Assembly (NCBI GenBank): GCA_030529545.1
Contig: JAUMWR010000013.1
Location: 1 to 39,156 of the forward strand
Length of the DNA: 39,156 nucleotides
Reading direction: 5' to 3'
DNA from: Buchananella hordeovulneris
GTDB lineage: Bacteria; Actinomycetota; Actinomycetes; Actinomycetales; Actinomycetaceae
Below the pieces are notes generated by a model, which had not been told where the DNA came from, searched no databases, and saw nothing but the letters and a program-made list of their open reading frames with translations. Positions 25,721 through 38,978 of this stretch are shown here, piece after piece. Numbering within the stretch: the first letter of the stretch is position 1; each line of letters opens with the position of its first letter. The translations under genes and the position numbers were made by a program.

Positions 25721-28700
25721 CCGCACCTCGTAAACCCCCGCCCGGACCGCCAACACTGCGTGCCGGTGCACGGAGGGGGCACCCAGGTCGTGCGGGCTGA
25801 GGGAGCGGGCCGCTCGGGATAGTGGCCCCACGAATAGCAAGGTGCCCTCGGCCCGGGCCTGGGCAAGCGGGCCACGGAAGGCCGCCAGGGCCTCCTCGGC
25901 GCTCGCGGCCACTACGAGCGGCTCCGCCGCTCTCTGCGCGACGTCGAACGCGCACTCCGCCTGAGGCGAGAGAGTCGGCCGGCTAGGCAGACTGTTCGTC
26001 CCGCCCTGGACGCTTACCGTGGCGGCGTCGGACCCCACCCTGACCGTCCCGGGGCCGGTCGGAAGGTAGGAGCGCAGCTCCCGCTCGAGGGCGTCGCGCT
26101 CCGGTCCGGGCGCGCCGATCACGGCCACCGGGAAGTCCTCCACCCAGTAAGGCCCGGTGGCCGTGGCCCCTAACAGCAGCCGAAGCTGCCCTTGCCCTTG
26201 CCCTGGACCATCGAGGTGCGCGGCGGCCCGCACCGTCCCGGTCCCAACCGCGCGGGTCCCGTCCGTGCCGCCCCCAACGGCGCCGGACCGGAGCGCCGGG
26301 CCGACCTGCACGGTTAGGCGTGGGCAGGTGTCCGGTAGCGCGAGGCAGCCCGATGCCCACTCGCGTTGCGCCGGGGTAGGCGGGGGCAGGGGAAGCGGCG
26401 AATCCGGGCAGGTAACCTGGCAGGCCAGCCAGGACTCGGCACGCCAGATTCCCGCCCCGCTTGCCGTCCCGGGCTGGGGCGGGCGCGTGCCGGTGAGGGA
26501 GGCCCGGGGCAGGAGTTCGGCCCCCGCGCCTGGCAGCAGCAGCCGGCCCTCCACCAGGGCCGCCAGGTGCCGGGCCACCGTGCAGGTCAGCACGCATCGG
26601 CCCCCGCGCGACTGGAAGGCACGCACCAGGTCCTCGACGCGTGGGCCGGCCGTCTGTCCTCCCGCGTCGAGGCGCTCGGCGTCGTCCAAGAACAGGAAGG
26701 CGCCCGCCAGGCTGCCTGGCGCGAGCGCCAGCCAGCTATCCAATAGCCGCGCCAGGTGGCGCTGGTCTGCGCGGTCCATGCTCACGACTCCAGCCCACTC
26801 TTTCAGCCCCGCCCAGGCCGGCTCCCCGGCGTCGGCCACCACGCACACCCTGGCCCCGGCGCCGGCCGCCGCCCACGCCAACTGGGCTGCCGCCGTAGAC
26901 TTGCCCGCTCGGCCGGCCCCGGCGATCAGCAGGTCCCGGTCGGGGGCGCCGATACTTCGCCAGGATTGGCCTGCAACGTCGTCCAATACCAGCGCGGGGA
27001 AGGGGCAGGACGGTGAGGCCACGTCGCGCGCGAGCAGGAGGGGCGGCAGCGCGGGTGCCCAGAGCGGGGCCGCTGGGCCTCCGCCAAGTTCCAGACACAT
27101 TTCCACGGCGCGCTCCCGCCAAGAGTGCGGCCCGGACCCGAGCGGCGGACAGCACACCAGCGCCTCTTCCTCAGCCTGCAGCAGCGCCCACCCGGGGCTG
27201 GGCAGGCCGGCGGCGCGGGAGTGGCCCAGCACGTCCCGGGAGTCGGCCTCGCTTGAGAGGCGCAGGCTCAAGCGAATGGAGGTGTTGGCGGCGATGTCGG
27301 GACTAATCGCGCCGGCTGGGCGCTGGGTGGCCAGCACCAGGTGCATGCCGAGCGAACGGCCCTGCGCGGCCAACCGAAGCAGCGTATCCAGCAGGTCGGG
27401 GTGGCTGTCGCGCAGGACCCGAAACTCATCCACGGCCACCAGCAGGGCCGGCGGGCGCGCCGCTGGCGCCAACTCCCTGACGTCCCGGGCGCCGTGCCCG
27501 GCCAGGAGTCGTTCGCGGCGGCACAGCTCCGCCCCTAGCGCCTCCAGGGCGCGGTGGCTGGCCTGCACGTCCAAGTCCGTGAGCACGGCCATCGTGTGCG
27601 GCAGCCCCCGCAGGCTGGAGAAAGTGGCCCCGCCCTTGTAATCGAACAGCACCAGGTTGAGCGCCGCCGGTGGGTTGAGCAGGGCCAGAGCGGAGAGGAA
27701 GAAAGTGAGGAACTCCGACTTGCCGCTGCCAGTGCGCCCCGCCACCAGCATGTGCGGGCCGGCGCGCTCCAGGTCCAGCACGACCGGCAAGCCCTGGGAT
27801 GGAGAGACCTGTGCGGCCGGCGCGAGCTGCTCGCCGGCTCCGACCGAGGCACGGGAACCGAGCGGCGGGTTGGGCCCGGCCGACGCGGACGGGCCGGGCG
27901 GGGCGCCGAGGTGGACCGGCGCGGAGTTTTCCATCGGCGCGGCGAATCCGACGGGCGCGGCGAGGCGCGGGCGCTGACGGGCGAAGGCCAGCTCCGCGCG
28001 GTTTAGCGCCACCAGGGCAAAGGGATCCACCTGCCCGCTGCTAGCCGGGTCAGACGCGGCGGCTCGCTGGTCCCAGAGCGTTTGCGCGTCTTGCTGCCAG
28101 GCGGGGCCGGGCAAGGGACCGCTGGGCGCTGCCACCAGGTCGGCGTCCGGCGCGGCGGCACGCATGCTCAGGTAGAGGAACCGGCCCTCCTCCCCGCGCG
28201 GCGGGCGCTGCCCGGCGCGCAGCTCCACCGGCACCCAGCCCGCCGCGAGCGCCTGCACCGCCAACCACCTGGCCAGCTCTATGCCCCCGGGCTCGGCGCA
28301 CAGCACGCTCTGCCCGGGCCGCACTCGCAGGGAGTGCGCCGAGTGCCCAGCCGCAGTGTAGAGGGTGAGCGGCGCCTGCCCGGGAGCAGCAGGGCGGTGG
28401 CCGCCGGCCAGGGACAGGGAGGGGCCGGAGTCAGCGTGGGCCCGCAGCGCTGCGGAATACAACAAGCGCGCCGGATCCAGGCGGGCGGCGGCGCGCCGCC
28501 GACGCCATGCCCCGCCCCACCTGCGCACCAGGCGCCGGCCAGCGAAGCGCCACAGAACCCAGGCCAGTGCCCCGGACGCGACGGCTGCCGCCACCCCCGC
28601 CCACCCGGTTTTCCGCACCGCCGGCCACAACAGGAGCATCGCCAGGGGAAACAGGAACCGGGGCAGCAACTGGCGGGCGGGCCCAACTCCCGTGGCCGGC

Positions 28701-29107
28701 ACGGGGCCGGAGGAGTCCTCCTGCCCGCTTTGGGCGAGGCGGGGCGCGGCCCCGGCAGGCAGGTACCCGGGCGGAGGCGTTCCCAGGACCACGCGGCGCA
28801 GCAGCTGGGTGTGCGCTGCCTGCGGGGCCGGCAGCGCACACCCAGGCAGCGAGCCCTCCCTGCGCAGCACCAGGCGGGTGGCGCCGATCCGCATCGAGCC
28901 GTCTCTCTCCCAGTGGCGCCAGCGCTCCCGCTGCCCGGCGAAGCTGCGCCACCGCACCCCGCCGCGCGTCAGCCACAGCTCCAGGTGCTGCCGAGATACC
29001 TCCGGGGAGCTCAGTGCGTCCTGCGCGCGCCCCAGCACGCTCCGGCCGGGCGGGAGCACAAACCGGGTCCCCAGGTCCGGGCCGGCCACCACATCAACAC
29101 ACCACAC
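25652..29107 (-). CDS. FHA-domain FtsK/SpoIIIE-type ATPase (EccC-like), stand-alone
   Basis: About 1150 residues. An N-terminal FHA domain (about 1-80) contains GRSVLGRAQDALSSPEVSRQ, then two membrane helices (about 150-190). The first FtsK/SpoIIIE domain has the intact Walker A GRTGSGKS (about 456-463), LFDYKGGATFSSL and Walker B LLVAVDEF. A second P-loop domain has GAGRAGKST (about 725-735) and FLFLDDAERL. A third region (FPVAVIGAPGPERDALEREL) looks like a P-loop domain that has lost its motif. This resembles YukBA/EccC of type VII secretion, but no EsxA, EccB, EccD or EccE gene is nearby. GTG at 29107 is the best start: the upstream extension is Cys/Arg-rich and looks non-coding. Confidence 0.85.
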   Translation of the reverse strand: MWCVDVVAGPDLGTRFVLPPGRSVLGRAQDALSSPEVSRQHLELWLTRGGVRWRSFAGQRERWRHWERDGSMRIGATRLVLRREGSLPGCALPAPQAAHTQLLRRVVLGTPPPGYLPAGAAPRLAQSGQEDSSGPVPATGVGPARQLLPRFLFPLAMLLLWPAVRKTGWAGVAAAVASGALAWVLWRFAGRRLVRRWGGAWRRRRAAARLDPARLLYSAALRAHADSGPSLSLAGGHRPAAPGQAPLTLYTAAGHSAHSLRVRPGQSVLCAEPGGIELARWLAVQALAAGWVPVELRAGQRPPRGEEGRFLYLSMRAAAPDADLVAAPSGPLPGPAWQQDAQTLWDQRAAASDPASSGQVDPFALVALNRAELAFARQRPRLAAPVGFAAPMENSAPVHLGAPPGPSASAGPNPPLGSRASVGAGEQLAPAAQVSPSQGLPVVLDLERAGPHMLVAGRTGSGKSEFLTFFLSALALLNPPAALNLVLFDYKGGATFSSLRGLPHTMAVLTDLDVQASHRALEALGAELCRRERLLAGHGARDVRELAPAARPPALLVAVDEFRVLRDSHPDLLDTLLRLAAQGRSLGMHLVLATQRPAGAISPDIAANTSIRLSLRLSSEADSRDVLGHSRAAGLPSPGWALLQAEEEALVCCPPLGSGPHSWRERAVEMCLELGGGPAAPLWAPALPPLLLARDVASPSCPFPALVLDDVAGQSWRSIGAPDRDLLIAGAGRAGKSTAAAQLAWAAAGAGARVCVVADAGEPAWAGLKEWAGVVSMDRADQRHLARLLDSWLALAPGSLAGAFLFLDDAERLDAGGQTAGPRVEDLVRAFQSRGGRCVLTCTVARHLAALVEGRLLLPGAGAELLPRASLTGTRPPQPGTASGAGIWRAESWLACQVTCPDSPLPLPPPTPAQREWASGCLALPDTCPRLTVQVGPALRSGAVGGGTDGTRAVGTGTVRAAAHLDGPGQGQGQLRLLLGATATGPYWVEDFPVAVIGAPGPERDALERELRSYLPTGPGTVRVGSDAATVSVQGGTNSLPSRPTLSPQAECAFDVAQRAAEPLVVAASAEEALAAFRGPLAQARAEGTLLFVGPLSRAARSLSPHDLGAPSVHRHAVLAVRAGVYEVRLCQELRGVGVEHCTQHRQGEDA

Positions 29108-29132
29108 CCGTTCAGCGTGCGCATCGGGACGG

Positions 29133-29138
29133 AGTCTA
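29133..29138 (-). promoter_or_regulatory. -10 element (TAGACT) upstream of the FHA-FtsK gene
   Basis: TAGACT on the minus strand (29138 to 29133) is followed after exactly eight bases by an ATG at 29124 that is out of frame with the FHA-FtsK gene and opens a 38-codon frame ending at 29011. The FHA-FtsK GTG is 17 bases further down. The rest of the 29108-29361 gap holds nothing else I recognise. Confidence 0.45.
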
Positions 29139-29361
29139 GGCCAGCCGGGGGTGTTCTCTCCACCGCCCTGCGCTCTGTGCACAGGGCAGGCGCCGCGCGG
29201 CGGAAAAACAGAGCGGCTCGCGGCGGCGCTAGCGAGGCCGGCGCACGGAGCGGCGCAGCAGGCAGGGCGGCCCGGCGAGCGTCGGCCAATCAAGACCGCA
29301 GCGCGTGGCGCCGAGCCCACAAGAGCGCCCGCAGGAGCGTCGGCTCCCAGACCCAATCGCG

Positions 29362-32340
29362 TTAGAACAGCCCCCGGCGCATGCGGCGCATCGGCCGGGA
29401 GGAGGCCAGCAGGGCGGCCGCGATGCCCGCCACCAGGGCGGCGACGATGCTCGCGCCGATCATGGGCCACGGGATCGAGAGTACAAAGACGCCGGTGCGC
29501 GACAGCACAGAGTACGTCCCCAGCAGCCCCAGGGGCACCCCGCCGGCCACTCCGATGGCCACGCCGATGCTGGCCAGGACGGTGCCCTCGACCACCAGCA
29601 TTAGGCGGAGCTGGCGGTTGCTCATGCCCAGCGCCCGCAGGGTAGCGAGCTCGTCGGCACGCTCCACCACGGAGAGAACCAGGGCGTTCGTCACGCCCAC
29701 GAAGGCGATCACGATGGCGATGGAGAGCAGCCCCACCAGGAGGGTGAGGATGCGGTCGATCAGGCTATCGTAGGCCTGCAGGGTGATCGCAGGGCCAGTG
29801 ACTTGCGGGACGTGGCCGTCGGTCAGCTCGGCCACCGTGGCGGCCACCTGCGGCAGCAGGGAGGAGGTCTGCTTCGTGTCGATGCGCAACACGATGGAGC
29901 GGGTGTGCAGGGGCGCGTCCGAGCCCGTCAGGCTGCGCACGGTGTTCTGGGTGGCGCGGGCGCTGGAGCTGTTGACGAAATCGCTGAAGGCGCGCAGCGT
30001 GGAGAGGTCCAAGTTGACCACCGGGAAGGCGTCCGTCAGGCGCACGGTGAAGGTGGGCGTGTTTTGCCACTTCTGCTCCACCAGGAAGCGGCGCAGTTCC
30101 AGCTCTGCGATCCGGGATTGGCGCAGCCGGTACATCTCCTCCACCAGGACCGGCCCGGAGCCCAGCCGGGCGCGCAGTTCCGCCTGGTCGGTCTCCACGG
30201 CGTCGGAGGTGCCCTCGGTGCCGCCGTGCGCGGTGAAGGCCTGCCGGGTCTCTCGCCAGGCCGACTCGATCTCAGCAGACATGGATTCGAAATTGGGGGC
30301 GGCCAGCGGTAGCCACGGCTCGCTCACCACCACGTTCAGGTCTTCCAGGCTCGAATTGCCGGCGCTGTAACGCAGGTCCAGGCGGGACGTGACGGCCTCG
30401 TTGGGGGCGTAGTAGTCAGCCAGGGAGAAGGCGGCGACGTCGATCTCCTGCTCGTCCCTCAGCCCCATCTCGGCGGCAACGCTGTCGTTTATGAGGAGCT
30501 CGTAGGGGGCGGGCAGGTCCAGGTTGGGGTCGGAGGAGGCGGTGCGCAGCTCGTCGGTCTGTCCCACTGTCAGCATTGTTTGTCCGACGTTGTTGCTGGC
30601 TGGATCGTGCAACGCGACGAACAAATTGGAGATGGCCGCGACGTTGTGGACCCCGCCCACGCGGGAGAGCGAGGTCAGGCCCGAGTCGTTGATGGACTGG
30701 GAGGGCGTCACCTCGATATCGAAGGGGTAGGAGTCCGCCAGCAGGGTGCTCAATGAACGCTGGGCGGTGTGCGCGCCGGTGGCGACCACGGCGGAGAGGG
30801 CCACGCCTACCACCACGGCACCGATGGTGGTACCGGCGCGGCGGGAGGAACGCACTAGGTTTTGTAGCGCCACGCGGGTGCTGACCTGCATTCGGCCTGC
30901 GGAGAGGCGCTCGGCCAGGGGCGCGGTCAAGCCCACCAAGGCCACCATGGCCGGGCGGGCGGCCACCACAAAGCCGGCCAGGAGCGGCACGGCTCCGCTG
31001 ATGCCCATGAAGGACAGCAGCACAAAGCCGCGCTTGCCTAGTTCTAGGTAGGAGTCGGAGACGGCCGCGACGATCAGCAGGAGACTGGTGCCGGCCAGGC
31101 ACAGCACGGCAGCAAAGAGCAGGGTGCGGCGGGAGGACGGCACGGGCGGGGCGGTGTCCAGCGCCGCCAGGGGAGAGATGCGCGTGGCCCGCACGGCCGC
31201 GGGTAGCGAGGCGCCCACGGTGATGACCATGCCGAGCAACAGGGGGATCAGCACAGATTCCGGGGAGACCAGGACGCCCGGCGGGGAGAAGCGGGTACGC
31301 TCGTTGCCCTGAGCGGCCAGCGCCGCCACCTGCCCGATCAGGTGGCCCAGCACCACGCCGGCGGTGCCGGCCCCGGCCCCCACCAGGAGGGCCTGCTGCA
31401 GCACCTGCGTGAGCAACTGCTTGCGGGTGGCCCCCAGGCAACGCTGGAGCGCTAGGTCGCGCGTCCGGCTAGTCACCAACACCTGGAAGGTGATGGCCAC
31501 TACGAGCGCGGCAACTACCGCACCCATCACGGCGAATCCGATGGTGAGGGAGGCAGTGAAGTCGTCGGTTCCGGTCAGGCTCAGCAGGCGCTGCTGCGCC
31601 CAGGACTGGGCGGTGTAGACGGTGGTGTCCGGTCCCAAAACGCGCTGCAGGCCGGCGGCGACCTCGGTGGCTTTCTCTCCCTCCGTGTCCACCAGAATCC
31701 GGCTCATTCCCTTGGTCTGCTGCAGCAAGAGGGAGTTCTGGGAGAGCTGGTCGAAGTCGGACTGGTGCACCAGCGCCGGCATCTGGTTGGAGGAGAATGG
31801 GGAGGCCGGGGAGAGCACGGAGGAGAACGTCAGGTCGATGGAGGCCACGCCGCCGGTGACCGTGTCCCACTCCAGGTGCAGCTTGTCGCCCAGGGAGGCG
31901 TCGATCTCTGCGGCGGTGGACGCCATGATCGCTATCTGGCCGGGCAGCAGCGGCGTGTTGTCCCGCCGCTGCACAGTTTCCAGTTCCTCTGCGGCGGCTG
32001 CGGCCTGTACCTCGACGGCGGCCAGCAGCTTGATCTCGGTGGGGGAGTTGGGGGCGGCCCCGGTGTCGGCGCCCCGGGAGAGGGAGCACCAAAGGGAGTC
32101 TGCCCGGTGGACCGCTTCCACGCCCGGGTAGCTCTCGATGAGGGAGAGGTCCGTCAGCGCCACCGACGGCTCCACCACCACGGCCGCGTCCCCCAGGCCG
32201 GCGGCCATCACGCGGTTGAGGGAGCGCCCCACCTGCCCCACTCCCAGCAGGAGGGTACACAGGAAAGCCGTCGCCAGGCTCACCGCTAACGCAGCGCCCC
32301 ACAGCGAGGAGAGCTGGCTGCGAAAAGCCTTCGGGTTCAT
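29362..32340 (-). CDS. FtsX-family ABC transporter permease
   Basis: 992 residues. One N-terminal membrane helix (about 13-35) is followed by a large extracytoplasmic region, then two FtsX-type helix bundles; about ten helices in all. The first bundle contains RTRDLALQRCLGATRKQLL and the second VVERADELATLRALGMSNRQ, the typical cytoplasmic coupling segments. Such permeases work with MacB/BceA-type ATPases in resistance to antimicrobial peptides, lipoprotein release or cell-envelope signalling. The ATPase gene overlaps it by 4 bases (ATGA), and a two-component system lies upstream. The substrate is not predictable. Confidence 0.9.
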   Translation of the reverse strand: MNPKAFRSQLSSLWGAALAVSLATAFLCTLLLGVGQVGRSLNRVMAAGLGDAAVVVEPSVALTDLSLIESYPGVEAVHRADSLWCSLSRGADTGAAPNSPTEIKLLAAVEVQAAAAAEELETVQRRDNTPLLPGQIAIMASTAAEIDASLGDKLHLEWDTVTGGVASIDLTFSSVLSPASPFSSNQMPALVHQSDFDQLSQNSLLLQQTKGMSRILVDTEGEKATEVAAGLQRVLGPDTTVYTAQSWAQQRLLSLTGTDDFTASLTIGFAVMGAVVAALVVAITFQVLVTSRTRDLALQRCLGATRKQLLTQVLQQALLVGAGAGTAGVVLGHLIGQVAALAAQGNERTRFSPPGVLVSPESVLIPLLLGMVITVGASLPAAVRATRISPLAALDTAPPVPSSRRTLLFAAVLCLAGTSLLLIVAAVSDSYLELGKRGFVLLSFMGISGAVPLLAGFVVAARPAMVALVGLTAPLAERLSAGRMQVSTRVALQNLVRSSRRAGTTIGAVVVGVALSAVVATGAHTAQRSLSTLLADSYPFDIEVTPSQSINDSGLTSLSRVGGVHNVAAISNLFVALHDPASNNVGQTMLTVGQTDELRTASSDPNLDLPAPYELLINDSVAAEMGLRDEQEIDVAAFSLADYYAPNEAVTSRLDLRYSAGNSSLEDLNVVVSEPWLPLAAPNFESMSAEIESAWRETRQAFTAHGGTEGTSDAVETDQAELRARLGSGPVLVEEMYRLRQSRIAELELRRFLVEQKWQNTPTFTVRLTDAFPVVNLDLSTLRAFSDFVNSSSARATQNTVRSLTGSDAPLHTRSIVLRIDTKQTSSLLPQVAATVAELTDGHVPQVTGPAITLQAYDSLIDRILTLLVGLLSIAIVIAFVGVTNALVLSVVERADELATLRALGMSNRQLRLMLVVEGTVLASIGVAIGVAGGVPLGLLGTYSVLSRTGVFVLSIPWPMIGASIVAALVAGIAAALLASSRPMRRMRRGLF

Positions 32341-33071
32341 TGGTTGAAGTTCCCCTGCCCCAGGGCCTCCAGGCCGGCCATGACGGAGGTGATGGTGGGG
32401 TTGGCGATCCGGCCCACCACCAGGCCGTCGGCCAGCAGCAGGACCTCGTCGGCGTAGGCGGCGGCGGCCGGGTCGTGCGTGACCATGACGACGGTCTGCC
32501 CCAGCTCGCGCACCAGGGTGCGCAGCAGGTCCAGGACCTCGCTGGAGGCCCGCTGGTCCAGCGCACCGGTCGGCTCGTCGGCAAAGATCACGGCGGGCCG
32601 GTTTATCACCGCCCGGGCGATCGCCACGCGCTGGGCCTGCCCACCGGCTAGTTGGCCGGGCAGGTGGTCCAGCCGCTCGGTGAGGTTAAGGGTGGAGATC
32701 ACTCGCTCCCACCACTCCGGGGTGGGCGGGGTGCCAGCCAGCTCGCACGGCAGCAGGATGTTTTGCCGCGCGGTGAATGTGGGAAGCAGGTTGAAGTGCT
32801 GAAACACGAATCCCACGCGCCGCCGGGCCAGGGCCAGGGCGTCGTCATCCATGTCCTTCAGGGACTGGCCGGACAACTCCACCTCGCCGCCGGTGGGCTG
32901 GGTCAGGCCGGCCAGGATGTGCAGCAACGTGGACTTCCCCGACCCAGAGGGGCCCATGATGCAGGTGAAGCGGCCGGCGGGAATGGACACGTCCACTCCG
33001 CGCAGGGCGTGGACGGGCGCCTCGGTGGAGAACACCATCTTCAAATTCCGGCCGGTAACTGCAGACTCCAC
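32337..33071 (-). CDS. ABC transporter ATP-binding protein (MacB/LolD type)
   Basis: About 244 residues. Walker A is GPSGSGKST, the Q-loop is VFQHFNLLPTF, the signature is LAGGQAQRVAIARA (Ala replacing the usual Ser), Walker B is AVIFADEPTGALD and the H-loop is VMVTHD. It powers the FtsX-type permease encoded next. GTG at 33071 is preferred because AGGGGA lies eight bases upstream; a GTG at 33077 is only two bases from that site. The gene follows the response regulator by about 75-80 bases. Confidence 0.92.
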   Translation of the reverse strand: MESAVTGRNLKMVFSTEAPVHALRGVDVSIPAGRFTCIMGPSGSGKSTLLHILAGLTQPTGGEVELSGQSLKDMDDDALALARRRVGFVFQHFNLLPTFTARQNILLPCELAGTPPTPEWWERVISTLNLTERLDHLPGQLAGGQAQRVAIARAVINRPAVIFADEPTGALDQRASSEVLDLLRTLVRELGQTVVMVTHDPAAAAYADEVLLLADGLVVGRIANPTITSVMAGLEALGQGNFNQ

Positions 33072-33151
33072 TCTCACTCTCCCCTGACTTCTCTAGCTGC
33101 TGGAGCCCGCCGCGCAGGGCGGTGGGCGCTTGCCGCTGGCATCGGTTGCGG

Positions 33152-33814
33152 CTAGGCCCCCGGATGCACCAGGCCCAGCTCGTAGGCGGCTACCACGGCC
33201 TGCACGCGGTCGCGTGCCCCCAGCTTGGCCAACACTCGGCCCACGTGCGTCTTGACGGTGGCCTCGGCAACGAACAGATCCCCGGCAATCTCCGCGTTGG
33301 AGCGGCCGCGGGCCATGAGGACCAGCACCTCCCGCTCCCGCTCCGTCAGGCTGTCGAGCTGCGGAGAAGACTCCCGGGGCAGGGAGAGGTGGTGGGCGAC
33401 GTGGTCCAGCAGGCGCCGGGTGGAAGACGGGGCGATCACGGCGTCGCCGGCGTAGACAGTGCGGATGGCCTCCAGCATGTCCTCCGGCGGGGCATCCTTC
33501 AGCAGGAACCCGGAGGCGCCGGCGCGGATGGCCGTCAGCACGTACTCGTCCAGGTCAAACGTGGTCAGGATGATGATGCGCGGGCTGTTCTCTCGCTCCG
33601 TGATGAGGCGGGTGGCCTCCAGGCCATCCATCTCCGGCATGCGCACGTCCATCAGCACCACGTCAGCGGGGTGGTCCTTGAGCAAACGAACGGCAGCGGC
33701 GCCGTTTCCTGCCTCCAGCACCACTTCCATGTCAGGTTGGGAAGAGATCACCAAAGAGAAACCAGCGCGCACCAGCTGCTGGTCGTCAACGATCGCTACG
33801 CGAATCGGGGACAC
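33152..33814 (-). CDS. NarL/LuxR-family response regulator
   Basis: 220 residues. Receiver domain with D10/D11 and phosphoacceptor D56 (VVLMDVRMPEMDGLEA), then a LuxR-type helix-turn-helix (about 152-212) with LTEREREVLVLMARGRSNAE and VKTHVGRVLAKLG. It probably controls the downstream ABC transporter when phosphorylated by the kinase encoded 38 bases upstream. GTG start at 33814. Confidence 0.94.
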   Translation of the reverse strand: MSPIRVAIVDDQQLVRAGFSLVISSQPDMEVVLEAGNGAAAVRLLKDHPADVVLMDVRMPEMDGLEATRLITERENSPRIIILTTFDLDEYVLTAIRAGASGFLLKDAPPEDMLEAIRTVYAGDAVIAPSSTRRLLDHVAHHLSLPRESSPQLDSLTEREREVLVLMARGRSNAEIAGDLFVAEATVKTHVGRVLAKLGARDRVQAVVAAYELGLVHPGA

Positions 33815-33852
33815 GTTTCCACCCTTCTGCCGTGGTAGTAGCTCCCAAGATT

Positions 33853-37878
<4,026 letters not shown>

Positions 37879-37961
37879 CCGCGCAGCTCTGTCCAGTTCG
37901 GTCGTGCAGGCGGTCGGGTGGGCAGTCGGGAAGGCGGTCGAGCAGACGCGCCGCATGAGCT

Positions 37962-37988
37962 GCTCGCGCGCCGCAGCGCGCGGGCTTT
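37962..37988 (+). terminator. Terminator of ligA
   Basis: GCTCGCGCGC (37962-37971) pairs with GCGCGCGGGC (37976-37985), 10 bp with one G-U pair and a CGCA loop, followed by TTT. It lies 84 bases behind the ligA stop. Confidence 0.65.
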
Positions 37989-38123
37989 GGAGTATGCAAT
38001 TCGGCGGTGAGAGTGAGGGAGGGAGCGATACCCAGCTGGGATGTTTTAGTAACGGTTAGTGTCATACCGTGGGTTGAAATTCGGAAAACCCTGGGCGGCC
38101 CGGTGTATTTCCGAGTCCACCAT

Positions 38124-38138
38124 ATGCAAAGATGCAAA
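38124..38138 (+). repeat. ATGCAAA direct repeat upstream of the last gene
   Basis: ATGCAAA occurs at 38124-38130 and 38132-38138, separated by one G, 28 bases before the ATG of the membrane-protein gene. Could be a regulator site in the leader. Low certainty. Confidence 0.35.
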
Positions 38139-38166
38139 CGAAATACCTACCGAAAGGCAGACACCT

Positions 38167-38853
38167 ATGGGCACTAACTTCCCGCACCCGGCTCCCGGCG
38201 CTCAGCCGCCGGCAGGGGCCAAGCCCTCCTTCGACTTCGCCGCCGCTTTCGCCGACGCTAAGATGCGCTGGGCGCTCCTGGCCGGTATCGCCGCCATCGT
38301 GGCGATCATCGGTACCGTGATGCCGTGGGCCAAGTTGGAGGTCTTCGGGGTTTCGGAGAGCGTTTTGGGCGTGCAGGGCGAGGGCAAGCTGAGCCTGATT
38401 CTGGCCGCCGGTGCGCTGGGCTCCGTCATCGGTATGATCTTCCAGCCCGAGAAGGTGGACAAATGGGCTCCCTACGTCATCGCCGCCGGTAACGGTCTGG
38501 CCGCCCTGGTTGCGCTGTACACCAACTTCTCCCTGAAGGGAGACGACGTGCTGGACATCGTCACCGTTGGCCTGGGTCTGTGGCTGACCGTGATTGCTGG
38601 TCTGGCCGGCGCCGTTTTCGGCGTGCTGTTCCTGGTCACCAAGCCGGCCAACGCCCCCGCTGCCGCCCCGATGGGGGCCGCTTACCCGCAGCCGGGCGCT
38701 CCGGTCGCCCCGCAGGCTCCGCAGGGCTATGGCTTCCCGCCCGCTGGCGGCCCGGCTCAGGGCGGGGTTGCCCCTGGTCAGCCTCAGCCCCCGCAGGCTC
38801 CGCAGGGTTACGGCTTCCCGCCTGCTGGCGGCCCGGCTGCCCCGCAGGGCTGA
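38167..38853 (+). CDS. Four-helix membrane protein with repeated Pro/Gly/Tyr tail
   Basis: 228 residues. A short Pro-rich N-terminus is followed by helices at about 33-52, 76-94, 98-118 and 133-158, then a C-terminal tail of ~65 residues rich in Pro, Ala, Gly and Gln with APQAPQGYGFPPAGGPA twice. I do not recognise a specific family; the arrangement resembles small actinobacterial DUF4870- or LppI-like membrane proteins only in outline. The ATG at 38167 has AAAGG nine bases upstream; the open frame to 38059 has no such site. It is followed by a strong terminator and is probably monocistronic. The tail resembles the Pro/Gln/Tyr-rich tail of the protein at 4671-5972 in composition. Confidence 0.75.
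   Translation: MGTNFPHPAPGAQPPAGAKPSFDFAAAFADAKMRWALLAGIAAIVAIIGTVMPWAKLEVFGVSESVLGVQGEGKLSLILAAGALGSVIGMIFQPEKVDKWAPYVIAAGNGLAALVALYTNFSLKGDDVLDIVTVGLGLWLTVIAGLAGAVFGVLFLVTKPANAPAAAPMGAAYPQPGAPVAPQAPQGYGFPPAGGPAQGGVAPGQPQPPQAPQGYGFPPAGGPAAPQG
38711..38838 (+). repeat. Two 47-bp direct repeats in the C-terminal tail
   Basis: 38711-38757 and 38792-38838 share 44 of 47 bases, with an 81-base period that keeps the reading frame. They encode the APQGYGFPPAGGPA repeat. Confidence 0.8.
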
Positions 38854-38927
38854 CCCAGCCAACAAACCTGGACACTGACCCGCGGATTGCCTCTGTCCTA
38901 GCAGGGTGCTGAGGTGCCCGGGAAGGA

Positions 38928-38978
38928 GGGCCGGGTGGGGAGAGCGATTGCTCTCCCCACCCGGCCCTCGTTATCTCT
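38928..38978 (+). terminator. Strong intrinsic terminator at the right edge
   Basis: A perfect 18-bp stem (38928-38945 with 38950-38967) closes on a GATT loop and is followed by TCGTTATCTC. It is 75 bases behind the last stop codon and is the longest perfect hairpin in the window. Confidence 0.92.

Noticed and set aside
29108..29470. Longer start for the FHA-FtsK ATPase
   Set aside because: The extra residues are Cys/Arg/Ala-rich and partly overlap the upstream permease gene; the FHA domain begins right after the GTG at 29107.
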